Below, in pieces: positions 42,247 to 50,504 of a stretch of 64,000 nt of DNA. The first letter of the stretch is position 1, and every line of letters starts with the position of its first letter. The notes below the pieces were generated by a model. The model saw only the letters and a list, made by a program, of their open reading frames with translations, searched no databases and was not told where the DNA came from. Origin of the DNA: QAMX01 sp964448855 (GTDB taxonomy: Bacteria; Bacillota; Clostridia; Oscillospirales; QAMX01); contig CAYUXI010000005.1 in the NCBI GenBank assembly GCA_964448855.1, forward strand, positions 45,375 to 109,374, read 5' to 3'. A program made the translations under genes and the position numbers.

Positions 42247-42561
42247 CGAGTTTCTGAAAAGTGATTACACTTTTTACGGCGAATAAAGTGCTTTGACTTC
42301 CGTTGTTTCAAAAAACAGACCTGGGTCACCATAAAGGCAATCCAAGTCTGCTTCACCAATGATTCTTCCATGATCTCTAACATAATACTTGCACCCAACC
42401 TAAATCCATTCTGAAAGATCAAACAGTCTGTACTGGTTTGATGCTCGCGCACACAATCGGTGTATTTCTCGAACCACTTCTTCTGTTTGTCCGTCATGGT
42501 GGCTTTGGGTTTTTCCTCGTTTCTACAGATCAGCCCCAGTAGCTTCTTGTACTCCCTACCA
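42234..42561 (-). pseudogene. Truncated DUF6809-like gene
   Basis: One frame reads SGREYKKLLGLICRNEE, then KPKATMTDKQKKWFEK, then TDCLIFQNGFRLGASIMLEI. This is the C-terminal part of a small protein that I recognise as DUF6809-like, common on clostridial mobile elements. The frame hits a TGA just before this, so the first 20 or so residues and start are missing. A possible internal start (ATG at 42497) exists but has no site. The family assignment is moderately sure; the truncation is clear. It forms the right edge of the AT-rich insertion. Confidence 0.55.
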
Positions 42562-42636
42562 CTTCATCGGGAACGTCGCCTGCCCGACCGGAAAGCCGAG
42601 CACAACCTTCGCCGGAAGAATGCCTTCGAATTTCAT
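42556..42636 (-). pseudogene. 5' stub of the gene once following the sialidase-like gene
   Basis: An ATG overlaps the sialidase stop codon (ATGA), the coupling seen in operons. The frame reads MKFEGILPA and stops after 26 residues, at the border with the AT-rich insertion. MKFEGILPA resembles the start of DapA/NanA-type lyases, which would fit behind a sialidase-like gene, but the match is only nine residues. The stub is best read as the left-over of a gene cut by the insertion. Confidence 0.45.
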
Positions 42637-43721
42637 GGCACCAGCCTCCATCGCTGCTGCAGAATGACAGCGGGCTGACCGGCGGCGGGAATCGCATAAA
42701 ACACCGTGAGCAGACTGCCGTCGCGCAGCTCCACCGTACTCGGATAGCCCAGATCGGCGCTGATCTCGTTGCGGTAGATGACGTGATCGACGTCCCAGCT
42801 CTGCCCCTGATCCCGGCTGAACATGACGCGGATGCCAAACGGCGCATCGCTCTGCGGGTCGCCCCGGAAGCCATATGCGGCAATCAGCGTCCCGGAGGAA
42901 TGGCGCATCAGGTGCGACGGCGCACCGCCAAAGTCGGAGAGAATCTGATGCGGCTTTGTCCAGCTCCTGCCGCCGTCTGATGATTCGGACTGGAACGTCG
43001 TGAACAATGCGCCGCCGTGTTGGACGCGGATGTGGACGAGCAATGTGCCGTCGTCCAGAACGATGGCGTGCGGCTCGCAGGGGCGCGGATTCCGATCAGC
43101 GGAGACGGGGTTTTCAATTTCGCCGACATAGCTCATGCAGCCATCCGGGTGAATGCGGTACGCCTGAATGTTGTTGACGCCCATCACGCGGTCGTCGTCA
43201 TCGCTGTAGGTTGTCCCGACCCAGAGGAGCGAACCGTCCGGCAGAACAACCGGGCCGTGCGGAGACGTGACGGGGCTCTTGAAGATCGGCCCGAACGTCA
43301 CACCGTTGTCGTGGCTGAAGCGGAACGTCGCACCGAGCGCGGCGGCCTCTTCCTCCGGCGTGATGGTGTCGAGATACGCAAGCTGGTAGGGCGAATCGGT
43401 GCATTCCCGATGAAATGCCACCGTGTGGTTGAAGGACGTGACGATCACGCTCCCCGAACCGAATGGCACAATCCCGCCATCGCGGTCGTCCAGCACGGTA
43501 TCAATGACCGGTGCCGGGCGCGTGTAGGTCGCACCCTCGTCCTCGCTGAAGGCAATGACAGTTTTCCCAAACGGACAGATATGCGCCAGCCGAAACCCGG
43601 ATGCCACGACGGCGATTCTCCCGTTGCGCAGCCGGGCAACGGTCGGCCAGCCGAAATAATGATGCTTGCTGTCCGGATTTTGCATGACAATTTCGGGCTT
43701 TCCCATGACAATGGCCTGCAT
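42633..43721 (-). CDS. Sialidase-superfamily protein (BNR/Asp-box repeats)
   Basis: This 362-residue six-bladed propeller-type protein carries four Asp-box motifs: SEDEGATY, SHDNGVTF, SSDGGRSW and SRDQGQSW. There is no signal peptide, so it appears cytosolic. The typical FRIP arginine motif of exo-sialidases is not seen; the N-terminus has YFGWPTVARLRNGRI. It may thus act on another sugar or sugar derivative. AAGGAGG lies before the ATG at 43721; the large frame upstream is not coding. It is divergent from an AraC regulator and has an overlapping promoter pair with it. A gene that once followed is cut. Confidence 0.85.
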   Translation of the reverse strand: MQAIVMGKPEIVMQNPDSKHHYFGWPTVARLRNGRIAVVASGFRLAHICPFGKTVIAFSEDEGATYTRPAPVIDTVLDDRDGGIVPFGSGSVIVTSFNHTVAFHRECTDSPYQLAYLDTITPEEEAAALGATFRFSHDNGVTFGPIFKSPVTSPHGPVVLPDGSLLWVGTTYSDDDDRVMGVNNIQAYRIHPDGCMSYVGEIENPVSADRNPRPCEPHAIVLDDGTLLVHIRVQHGGALFTTFQSESSDGGRSWTKPHQILSDFGGAPSHLMRHSSGTLIAAYGFRGDPQSDAPFGIRVMFSRDQGQSWDVDHVIYRNEISADLGYPSTVELRDGSLLTVFYAIPAAGQPAVILQQRWRLVP

Positions 43722-43733
43722 ACAGAAACCTCC

Positions 43734-43762
43734 TTGACAAAATAGCACGTTTCGTTTATCAT
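43734..43762 (+). promoter_or_regulatory. Promoter of the AraC regulator gene (plus strand)
   Basis: TTGACA (43734-43739) and TATCAT (43757-43762) have a 17-base spacer. The -35 box lies next to the ribosome binding site of the sialidase-like gene, so this promoter overlaps the opposite-strand transcript. Confidence 0.7.
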
Positions 43763-43763
43763 T

Positions 43764-43792
43764 ATTATAAGAGATCAGACCGCTGTTTGCAA
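43764..43792 (-). promoter_or_regulatory. Promoter of the sialidase-like gene (minus strand)
   Basis: On the minus strand TTGCAA (43787-43792) and TATAAT (43764-43769) have a 17-base spacer. Its -10 box is directly next to the -10 box of the plus-strand promoter, so both cannot be occupied at once. Confidence 0.8.
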
Positions 43793-43844
43793 GCAGTGAC
43801 TCTGACAATCCTGAAATCATGATGTCAGAACAGGAAAGATCCGG

Positions 43845-44599
43845 ATGAATCGAGAATGCACACTCAGAATCGGCACCAAAGACTATACCATTTTTTTGCA
43901 GGACGGCTTTGACGGCCGATCGACGGCATCCGTCGGCCTGCACAACCACCATTTCGCGAAAGTGCATCTGATTGCAAACGGCGACGCCGACTTTGTCGTG
44001 GGCGAACAGCAGCTCACGCTGCCGGGCGGATATAGCCTGCTCGTTCCTCACGGGCTCTATCACTGCTGCACGCGTCGAAGCCCCGGCGCGGTGCATACGG
44101 CCTTTCAGCTGAACTGCGAACAACATGACGTCGCGACCGTGCTGATCGGCGACGAAATCCTCGCGCAGCTCCAAACGGCCATCGCAGCGTGCCGCACCTC
44201 CGCAAACTACACGGCGGTGGCATCGTACCTGGCGCTGATTGCCGGTCGGCTGCTGCCGGAGGAACAGCTGACTGCCAGACCGGTTACGGATCCGGGCTTT
44301 TTGATTCACGAATTTCTGGCCAGCCATTATCAGGAACCGCTCCGCCTGTCTGATTTGGCCGCATATCTGCATCTCTCCGAGCGGCAGAGCGAACGCCTCG
44401 TGATCGAAGTCACCGGCCGCACCTTCCGTGAGGAGCTGACCGCCATTCGCATGGCGGTGGCGGAACAGCTGCTCGCATCGGGTCAAATGATGAAAAAGGA
44501 CGTCGCCCGGTACGTCAGCTATCAATCCTATACCGGCTTCTGGAAGGCGTTTCAAAAAATGGACGAACGTCTAAACCGAAAGAAGGGCTTGCATCATGA
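43845..44599 (+). CDS. AraC-family transcriptional regulator (probable frameshift near its end)
   Basis: This regulator of about 251 residues has an N-terminal cupin-like sensing domain (HNHHFAKVHLIANGDADFVVG, GGYSLLVPHGLYHC) and a C-terminal AraC helix-turn-helix pair (LRLSDLAAYLHLSERQSERLV, then KDVARYVSYQSYTGFWKAFQK). As written, the frame runs on to 44876 into the next gene. One more A in the run of six A at 44554-44559 would end the protein at TGA 44597-44599, forming an ATGA overlap with the GH28-like gene. I give that end. It is divergent from the sialidase-like gene and likely regulates both neighbours. Confidence 0.82.
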
Positions 44600-46227
44600 A
44601 CCGAACACAACGAATCCGACTGTCCGTCCTGCTGATGCTTCTGGTCGTCTGCCTGACCGGCTGCACATCCGGCACACCGGAGGAACCGACACAGTCAGTC
44701 GATCTCCTTCGCCCGCTTGTCTATCCCGCATCGGATGTGCAGACGCTTGCGGAACGCGGCCTGACGGCGGAGGCGTTTGCAGCGCGGGGAGCGGGCGCAG
44801 CGAGCGATACGGGCAACAAGCACGCGGACGGAACCGGCCTGGTGATTTCACCGGACTTCTCTGCCACCGTGAATGAACAGCCGCTGCCGGTCTATGCAGC
44901 CGTTGTGTATGTGGCCGACGGCAATCAGGGCGCACTCCATTCGTTTGCCGCCATCGATGCGTCGCTGGAAAACGGTTCACCGCTCTGCCTGGAGCTGACC
45001 GTGGACGAATCGATTCCGCTGCAAACGGCGCGTGTCTTTGCCCATACGGAAACCGAGCTGTCGGTGGAGCAACAGCGCATTCAGCTGACTGTTCCCACAT
45101 ACGGCAACTACACGGTGATGATCAATGAAAGCCAGCTGCACGCCTTAACGCTGCTGGTTCGCCCCTATGTGGACGAAACGGCGGAAATCGCCGCCTATCA
45201 GGCGCAATACGGTGCTGAACGCGTGACGGTGATGGAGCCCGGCCTTCATCGAATCAAGCATCTGACCATGGAATCGGATTCCGTCCTGTATCTGAAAGCC
45301 GGAGCCATCCTGCTGCCGGAGCATACCATGGATATCGCAAGCGACGCGGACAACGCCAATCAGTCGGAAGCCGGCGCCATCGAGTCCAACGCTCTGGGGC
45401 TCAACCGCTATCCGGTGATCAACGGCTACAACGGCAGCCGGATGGTGATTGCGGGGCGCGGGACGGTGGACATGACGCAGCTGGACTGGCACGAACGGCG
45501 CGGACTCGTCTTTTCACTGTGCAGTCAGGTGACGGGTGATGGCGTGATGCTCATCAATCCGTGTGAGTGGGCGCTGATCACCTATCGCTGTCAGGAGGTT
45601 GCCGTGACCAACTGTGCTGTGCTGGGCTACCGCACCAATTCCGATGCGTTTGCCATCTGCAACTCGGAAAATGTCACTGTGACGGATTGCTTTGCGCGGA
45701 GCGGCGATGACCTGTTCGAGGTCAAAGCGCTGGGCGGCGTGGAAACGGCGGTGAGCCGTGACATCGTTTTTCAACGCTGTCAGGCGTGGGGCAGCAAGGC
45801 GCGCTGCTTTGGCATCACCGGGGAAGTGGAACGGGATATTTCCAACGTTCTGTTTGCAGACAGCCTGGTCATCTGCCGGGATGCGGTGTGGGATTTGAAT
45901 CGTCTTGGCTCGCTGGTGGTGCTGCGGGAAGTCGGAACGGGACACATCAGCAACGTGACCTTCCGCAATCTGACGATTGACCGGGATTTCGGTCGGGCGA
46001 TCAATGTCGGCGTGTATACGGACGGATTGTCCGAGGGCACGATGGAATCCATCCGATTTGAACAGATCACCTGCTCATCCGATGAGAAATTGCAGATGCG
46101 ACAGCATGACGGCCAGCCGTTCGAAGTGACCTTCAACCGCGTCACGGTTGGCATCACGGAGATCACAGCTGAAAACGTGGGAGAATACGTTCGACAGGAC
46201 GCGGAAAATCTGCTCCGTCTTTCATAA
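44596..46227 (+). CDS. Glycoside hydrolase family 28-like lipoprotein (right-handed beta-helix)
   Basis: This 543-residue protein has a lipoprotein signal (VVCLTGCTS near residues 17-25) and a right-handed parallel beta-helix. The segment NSDAFAICNSENVTVTDCF, then SGDDLFEVK, corresponds to the NTD/GDD active-site region of polygalacturonase-type GH28 enzymes, so the acidic residues are kept. It probably cleaves pectic or similar polymers outside the cell. The start ATG overlaps the stop that the AraC gene would have after frame correction. A bidirectional terminator follows 103 bases after the stop. Confidence 0.82.
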   Translation: MNRTQRIRLSVLLMLLVVCLTGCTSGTPEEPTQSVDLLRPLVYPASDVQTLAERGLTAEAFAARGAGAASDTGNKHADGTGLVISPDFSATVNEQPLPVYAAVVYVADGNQGALHSFAAIDASLENGSPLCLELTVDESIPLQTARVFAHTETELSVEQQRIQLTVPTYGNYTVMINESQLHALTLLVRPYVDETAEIAAYQAQYGAERVTVMEPGLHRIKHLTMESDSVLYLKAGAILLPEHTMDIASDADNANQSEAGAIESNALGLNRYPVINGYNGSRMVIAGRGTVDMTQLDWHERRGLVFSLCSQVTGDGVMLINPCEWALITYRCQEVAVTNCAVLGYRTNSDAFAICNSENVTVTDCFARSGDDLFEVKALGGVETAVSRDIVFQRCQAWGSKARCFGITGEVERDISNVLFADSLVICRDAVWDLNRLGSLVVLREVGTGHISNVTFRNLTIDRDFGRAINVGVYTDGLSEGTMESIRFEQITCSSDEKLQMRQHDGQPFEVTFNRVTVGITEITAENVGEYVRQDAENLLRLS

Positions 46228-46330
46228 GATCAGGAAAATGCAGCCGAAACGCTGAAAACGTTCCAACAATCGCACATCCATCCGCACGAAATCGAAGCGA
46301 AAACAGCCACTATTCACCAAAAATCGAACA

Positions 46331-46372
46331 AAAACAGGCGACATCCAACGGTTGTTGAATGTCGCCTGTTTT
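46331..46372. terminator. Bidirectional terminator
   Basis: aaaacaggcgacat (46331-46344) and atgtcgcctgtttt (46359-46372) form a 14-bp stem between the convergent GH28-like gene and gltX. Confidence 0.9.
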
Positions 46373-46407
46373 CCTGTTCCAGCTCAAATCGGCGAAAGGC
46401 CAGCCGC

Positions 46408-47895
46408 TTATGCCAGCTTTTCAAGTCCCAGCGCAATGCGCCGCAGCGTCTCCTCGCGCCCGAGGATGCGGCAGATCTCCACCGCGCCGCCGGGCGTAAC
46501 AGTTTTGCCCGCACAGGCGATGCGCAGCGGCCACATCAGCGTGGCGTTCTTTACGCCCAGCTTCTCCACCAGCGCCATGAGCGCATCGTGAATCGTCTCC
46601 ATCTCCCAGTCGGGCAGCGCAGACAGCACAGGCGCAACGGCCTGAAGCATCTCACGGGATACGTCGGCGTTGGTCTTGGACTTCTTGTTGGTGAAAAGCT
46701 CCACGTCATAGTCGGGCAGCTCGTCAAAAAAGTCCAGCTTTTCGGGGATGTCGGTCAGCTTCTCGCAGCGCGCCTGTAGCAGCGCCGCAATCTCGCGTGC
46801 GGAATACGCCTCGTTTTTCACCGCCTGACGGATATAAGGCTCGGCTGCGGCGGCAAACGCCTCGGTGCTCATGGCGCGGATGTAGTTCGCATTGAAGTAT
46901 TTGAGCTTTTCCGCGTCGAAAATGGCGGGAGACTTGGAGATGCCCGCAATGTCGAACGCCTCAACCAGCTCGTCCATGGTGAAAAACTCCTGCTCGGCGC
47001 GCTCGCCACGCGGAGACCAACCCAGAAGCGCCACATAGTTCAGAATCGCCGGCGTGAGATAGCCCTGCGCCTTGAGGTCTTCATAGCTGGGGTCGCCGTA
47101 GCGCTTCGACATTTTGTGCTGTGCGTCGCGCATGACGGGAGAGCAGTGTACATACGTCGGAACCTCCCAGCCAAACGCCTGATAAAGGAGGTTGTACTTG
47201 GAGGCGGAGGAAAGATACTCGCTGCCGCGCACCACGTGCGTGATGCCCATGAGATGGTCGTCAATGACGTTGGCAAAGTTGTAGGTGGGCAGGCCGTCGC
47301 GCTTTAGAAGCACCTGCTCGTCGAGCGTCTTGTTCTCCACCGTGATGTCGCCAAAGCTGGCATCAGTGAAGGTTGTGCTGCCCTCTCTGGGAATGCGCTG
47401 GCGAATGACAAACGGCTCGCCAGCAGCCACGCGTGCCTTGGCCACGTCAAGCGGCAGGTCACGGCAGGGGTCGTCGGCGCGGTCAAACTCGCCCGAATCC
47501 TCAACGCTCTCCGCCTTCTCGCAGAAGCAGTAATACGCGCCGCCGCGCTCCACCAAAAGCTCGGCGTATTTGCCGTAGGTGTCGCGCCGCTCGCTCTGAA
47601 TATAGGGTGCTACGGGGCCGCCGATATCGGGGCCTTCGTCGTGCGCAAGGCCGCACTCGGCCATCGTGCGGTAAATGACCTCAGTCGCACCCTCGACCAG
47701 ACGCCCCTGATCGGTATCCTCGATGCGCAGGATGAACGTGCCGCCAGCGCTCCGTGCGATCAGCCAGGTGTAGAGCGCCGTGCGCAGATTGCCCACATGC
47801 ATATAGCCTGTGGGAGAGGGTGCAAAGCGCGTGCGCACCTTGCCATGGGGGATTTTGGCCTCCATGGCGTCAAAGTAGCTCATATCAATGGACAT
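46408..47895 (-). CDS. gltX: Glutamyl-tRNA synthetase
   Basis: This 495-residue class I synthetase charges tRNA-Glu (and perhaps tRNA-Gln) with glutamate. The HIGH-like motif is APSPTGYMHVGNLRTAL and the KMSKR motif is HKMSKRYGD. ILRIEDTDQGR and RGSEYLSSASKYNLLYQ are typical of the catalytic core, and a helical anticodon-binding domain follows. GGAGGT lies eight bases before the ATG. Pro codons are mostly CCC here (about 17 CCC to 7 CCG by eye), whereas the next gene cinA favours CCG, which hints at a different origin. Confidence 0.97.
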   Translation of the reverse strand: MSIDMSYFDAMEAKIPHGKVRTRFAPSPTGYMHVGNLRTALYTWLIARSAGGTFILRIEDTDQGRLVEGATEVIYRTMAECGLAHDEGPDIGGPVAPYIQSERRDTYGKYAELLVERGGAYYCFCEKAESVEDSGEFDRADDPCRDLPLDVAKARVAAGEPFVIRQRIPREGSTTFTDASFGDITVENKTLDEQVLLKRDGLPTYNFANVIDDHLMGITHVVRGSEYLSSASKYNLLYQAFGWEVPTYVHCSPVMRDAQHKMSKRYGDPSYEDLKAQGYLTPAILNYVALLGWSPRGERAEQEFFTMDELVEAFDIAGISKSPAIFDAEKLKYFNANYIRAMSTEAFAAAAEPYIRQAVKNEAYSAREIAALLQARCEKLTDIPEKLDFFDELPDYDVELFTNKKSKTNADVSREMLQAVAPVLSALPDWEMETIHDALMALVEKLGVKNATLMWPLRIACAGKTVTPGGAVEICRILGREETLRRIALGLEKLA

Positions 47896-47969
47896 AGGAA
47901 ACCTCCTACAATTTTTTACGATGTTATAATGCGCAATTTCCGGTCAACAGTCGAACGCGTCTGTGCTGT

Positions 47970-49241
47970 TTATTCGGCATTTGCCGAATCCACAGGCAGA
48001 TTGCGGACAGCCCGGAGAATCATGGACAGCGCATTGCTGGCTGCCAGATGGCGGATGTATGCGCGGTCACGCGTGCGGCCGCCGAGATGCAGCTCCCGGA
48101 CATAGATGGCACCGCGCAGATACAGACCGGCATACACGAGCCCGACCGGCTTCTCCGGCGTACCGCCGCCCGGCCCGGCAATCCCGGTCAGCGAGACGGC
48201 AATGTCCGCACCGGTTGCCAGCGCCGCGCCACGCGCCATATAGGCCGCAACCGGTCGGCTGACGGCGCCGTGCTGCTCCAGCAGCTGCTCAGGCACCTGC
48301 AGCACGTCGGCCTTTACGCTGTTGGCGTAGCTGACAATGCTGCCCAGCAGGACGGCAGAGCTGCCTGCGACATCGGTGATGCGCTTGGCGACCAGCCCGC
48401 CGGTACACGATTCGGCACAGGCCAGCGTCAGATGGCGCTCAGCCAGCGCCGACACGACGCAGGCTTCCAGCGAATCTACATCAACGCCGTAAATCAGATC
48501 GCCGAGCGTCTCGTGCAGCTCATCCAGAACGGGCGGCAGCATCTGCCGCGCTTCGGCTTCGGTCGGCGCAGCAGCCGTCACGCGCAGCATGACCTCCCCG
48601 TCCTTGCAGTAGGGGGCGATGGTCGGGTTCTGCGCGTTGGCCATCCGGTCATGCAGGATGGCTTCCACGGCGGATTCACCCATGCCGAAAATGTGAACCT
48701 CGGAGGAAACCAGAGCCTTCTCCGAGCGGGCGCGCAGATAGGGCATGACGCATTGCCGCATCATGGGACGGCATTCCCGCGGCGGCCCCGGCAGCATGAT
48801 GATCGTCACGCCGTCAGCCGATGCGGCACAGCCCGGAGCGGTGCCCCAGTCGTTGTCAAAGACAGTACAGCCCTGCGGCAAATACGCCTGCTTGATGTTG
48901 TTTTCTGTCATTTCCCGCCCCATATCGGCGAAAAATCCCTTCATCCGTTCCAAAGACGGCTCATGCAGAACAAGCGGCAGTCCGAGTGTTTCGCAGATGA
49001 CCTCCTTGGTCAGATCGTCATAGGTGGGCCCTAAGCCACCGGTTGTAAGAATCAGATCCGAACGGCTCTTGGCCGTGCGCAAAACGTCCGTCAGACGGCC
49101 GGGATTGTCGCCGACGACGGTATGATAAAACAGGTCAATGCCCAGCTCCGCCAGACATTCGGACAGATACTGCGCGTCGGTGTTGGCGATTTCACCGAGC
49201 AGCAGCTCCGTTCCGACCGAGATGATTTCAGCAGCCTTCAT
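47970..49241 (-). CDS. cinA: CinA (competence/damage-inducible, NMN deamidase type)
   Basis: This 423-residue protein has the two CinA domains. The N-terminal MoCF-like part (GTELLLGEIANTDAQYLS, TGGLGPTYDDLTKE, LPGPPREC) carries the pyrophosphatase fold. The C-terminal part (LACAESCTGGLVAKRITDV, SLTGIAGPGGGT) is the nicotinamide-nucleotide amidohydrolase, which converts NMN to nicotinate mononucleotide in pyridine nucleotide recycling. GGAAGGAG lies ten bases before the ATG at 49241; a GTG three codons earlier overlaps the thiI stop. It is downstream of thiI in the same run of genes. Confidence 0.95.
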   Translation of the reverse strand: MKAAEIISVGTELLLGEIANTDAQYLSECLAELGIDLFYHTVVGDNPGRLTDVLRTAKSRSDLILTTGGLGPTYDDLTKEVICETLGLPLVLHEPSLERMKGFFADMGREMTENNIKQAYLPQGCTVFDNDWGTAPGCAASADGVTIIMLPGPPRECRPMMRQCVMPYLRARSEKALVSSEVHIFGMGESAVEAILHDRMANAQNPTIAPYCKDGEVMLRVTAAAPTEAEARQMLPPVLDELHETLGDLIYGVDVDSLEACVVSALAERHLTLACAESCTGGLVAKRITDVAGSSAVLLGSIVSYANSVKADVLQVPEQLLEQHGAVSRPVAAYMARGAALATGADIAVSLTGIAGPGGGTPEKPVGLVYAGLYLRGAIYVRELHLGGRTRDRAYIRHLAASNALSMILRAVRNLPVDSANAE

Positions 49242-49246
49242 CGCTG

Positions 49247-50467
49247 TCACACTCCTTCCGGGTGGCGGTTGGCCTGAATGACCAGCCGCTCGGCCGAGTC
49301 GAGCGCCGCCGCCATCAGGCCATCCAGCTCGAGCGCTGTTTCGGCTTCCAGCAGCTGCTCCAGCCGCGGCTTTGTCTTCGGATGCTTCGGTGTGAAGACG
49401 GTGCAGCAGTCCTCATACGGCAGCGTCGAGGTTTCAAACGTCCCGGTTTCACGGGCAACGCGGATGATCTCCTCTTTGTCCATGCCGATGAGCGGACGGA
49501 ACAGCAGCCGGTCGCAGACGGCACCGGTCACGGCCAGCGCGGGCATCGTCTGCGATGCGACCTGCCCAAGGCTTTCGCCGGTGATCACGGCCATGCAGGA
49601 TTCCCGCTCCGCCAGCGCACAGGCCATCCGCATCATGAAGCGGCGCAGAATCAGCGTGAAGAGATCCTCCGGACATTTGTCGCGGATTTCTTCCATGATA
49701 TGGGCGGTGTTGACAATCCAGAGCGGGAAACGGCCGCACCGTGCGCTCATTTCCTGCGCGAGATCCAGCACCTTCTGACGAGCGCGGATGGAGGTATACG
49801 GTGGGCTTTCGAAGTGGACGGCGGCCAGCTCCACGCCGCGCTTGGCCATCATGTGACCGGCCACGGGGCTGTCGATGCCGCCGGACAGCAGCAGCATGGC
49901 CTTCCCGCCGACACCGACCGGAAGACCGCCCGCACCGGCAATTTTCCCGGCATGGACATACGCCGCACGGTCGCGGATTTCAATGTAGACGACGAGCTCC
50001 GGATGGTCGAGGGAAACGGATAGGTGCGGGAACGCTTCCAGAATGGCACCGCCCGCCTCCGCGGCAATCTGCGGCGAGGTCAGCGGGAAGTGCTTGTCCG
50101 ACCGGCGAACCTCCGCACGGAAGGTGCGCACACCGGCGAGTGCATCCGCACAGTAGGCCGGCACCAGACGCAGAATGGCGTCCATATCCTTTTCGCACTC
50201 AGCCGTGCGGCAGATGGAGACGACGCCGTACACCAGCCGCATGGCCTCCACGGCTGCGTCGATCTGCTCCGGCGGACAGGGGTCGGCCTCCGGACGAATG
50301 TAGACGGTGGACTGCATGGCGCGCACGGAGAACTGCCCGATCTGCGCCAGACGGTGACGGACATTTTTCAACAGCTGATCCTCAAACACACGGCGGTTCA
50401 GCCCTTTCAAAACCATTTCACCGCACTTCAAGAGGATCATTTCCCGGTAATTTGTAGGTTGATTCAT
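49247..50467 (-). CDS. thiI: tRNA 4-thiouridine synthase ThiI
   Basis: This 406-residue enzyme puts sulfur into U8 of tRNAs and can feed thiamine synthesis. The N-terminal ferredoxin-like and THUMP domains (about 10-165) are followed by the PP-loop ATPase (LLLSGGIDSPVAGHMM at about residue 190) and IVNTAHIMEEI, TGESLGQVASQTM. The C-terminal rhodanese domain of E. coli ThiI is missing, as in Bacillus. The short form needs a dedicated cysteine desulfurase, which is encoded just upstream. The C-terminus overlaps the cinA start region. Confidence 0.96.
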   Translation of the reverse strand: MNQPTNYREMILLKCGEMVLKGLNRRVFEDQLLKNVRHRLAQIGQFSVRAMQSTVYIRPEADPCPPEQIDAAVEAMRLVYGVVSICRTAECEKDMDAILRLVPAYCADALAGVRTFRAEVRRSDKHFPLTSPQIAAEAGGAILEAFPHLSVSLDHPELVVYIEIRDRAAYVHAGKIAGAGGLPVGVGGKAMLLLSGGIDSPVAGHMMAKRGVELAAVHFESPPYTSIRARQKVLDLAQEMSARCGRFPLWIVNTAHIMEEIRDKCPEDLFTLILRRFMMRMACALAERESCMAVITGESLGQVASQTMPALAVTGAVCDRLLFRPLIGMDKEEIIRVARETGTFETSTLPYEDCCTVFTPKHPKTKPRLEQLLEAETALELDGLMAAALDSAERLVIQANRHPEGV

Positions 50468-50504
50468 CGATCCAAACGATTCCTTTCCTGAATTTTGAGC
50501 AGAG

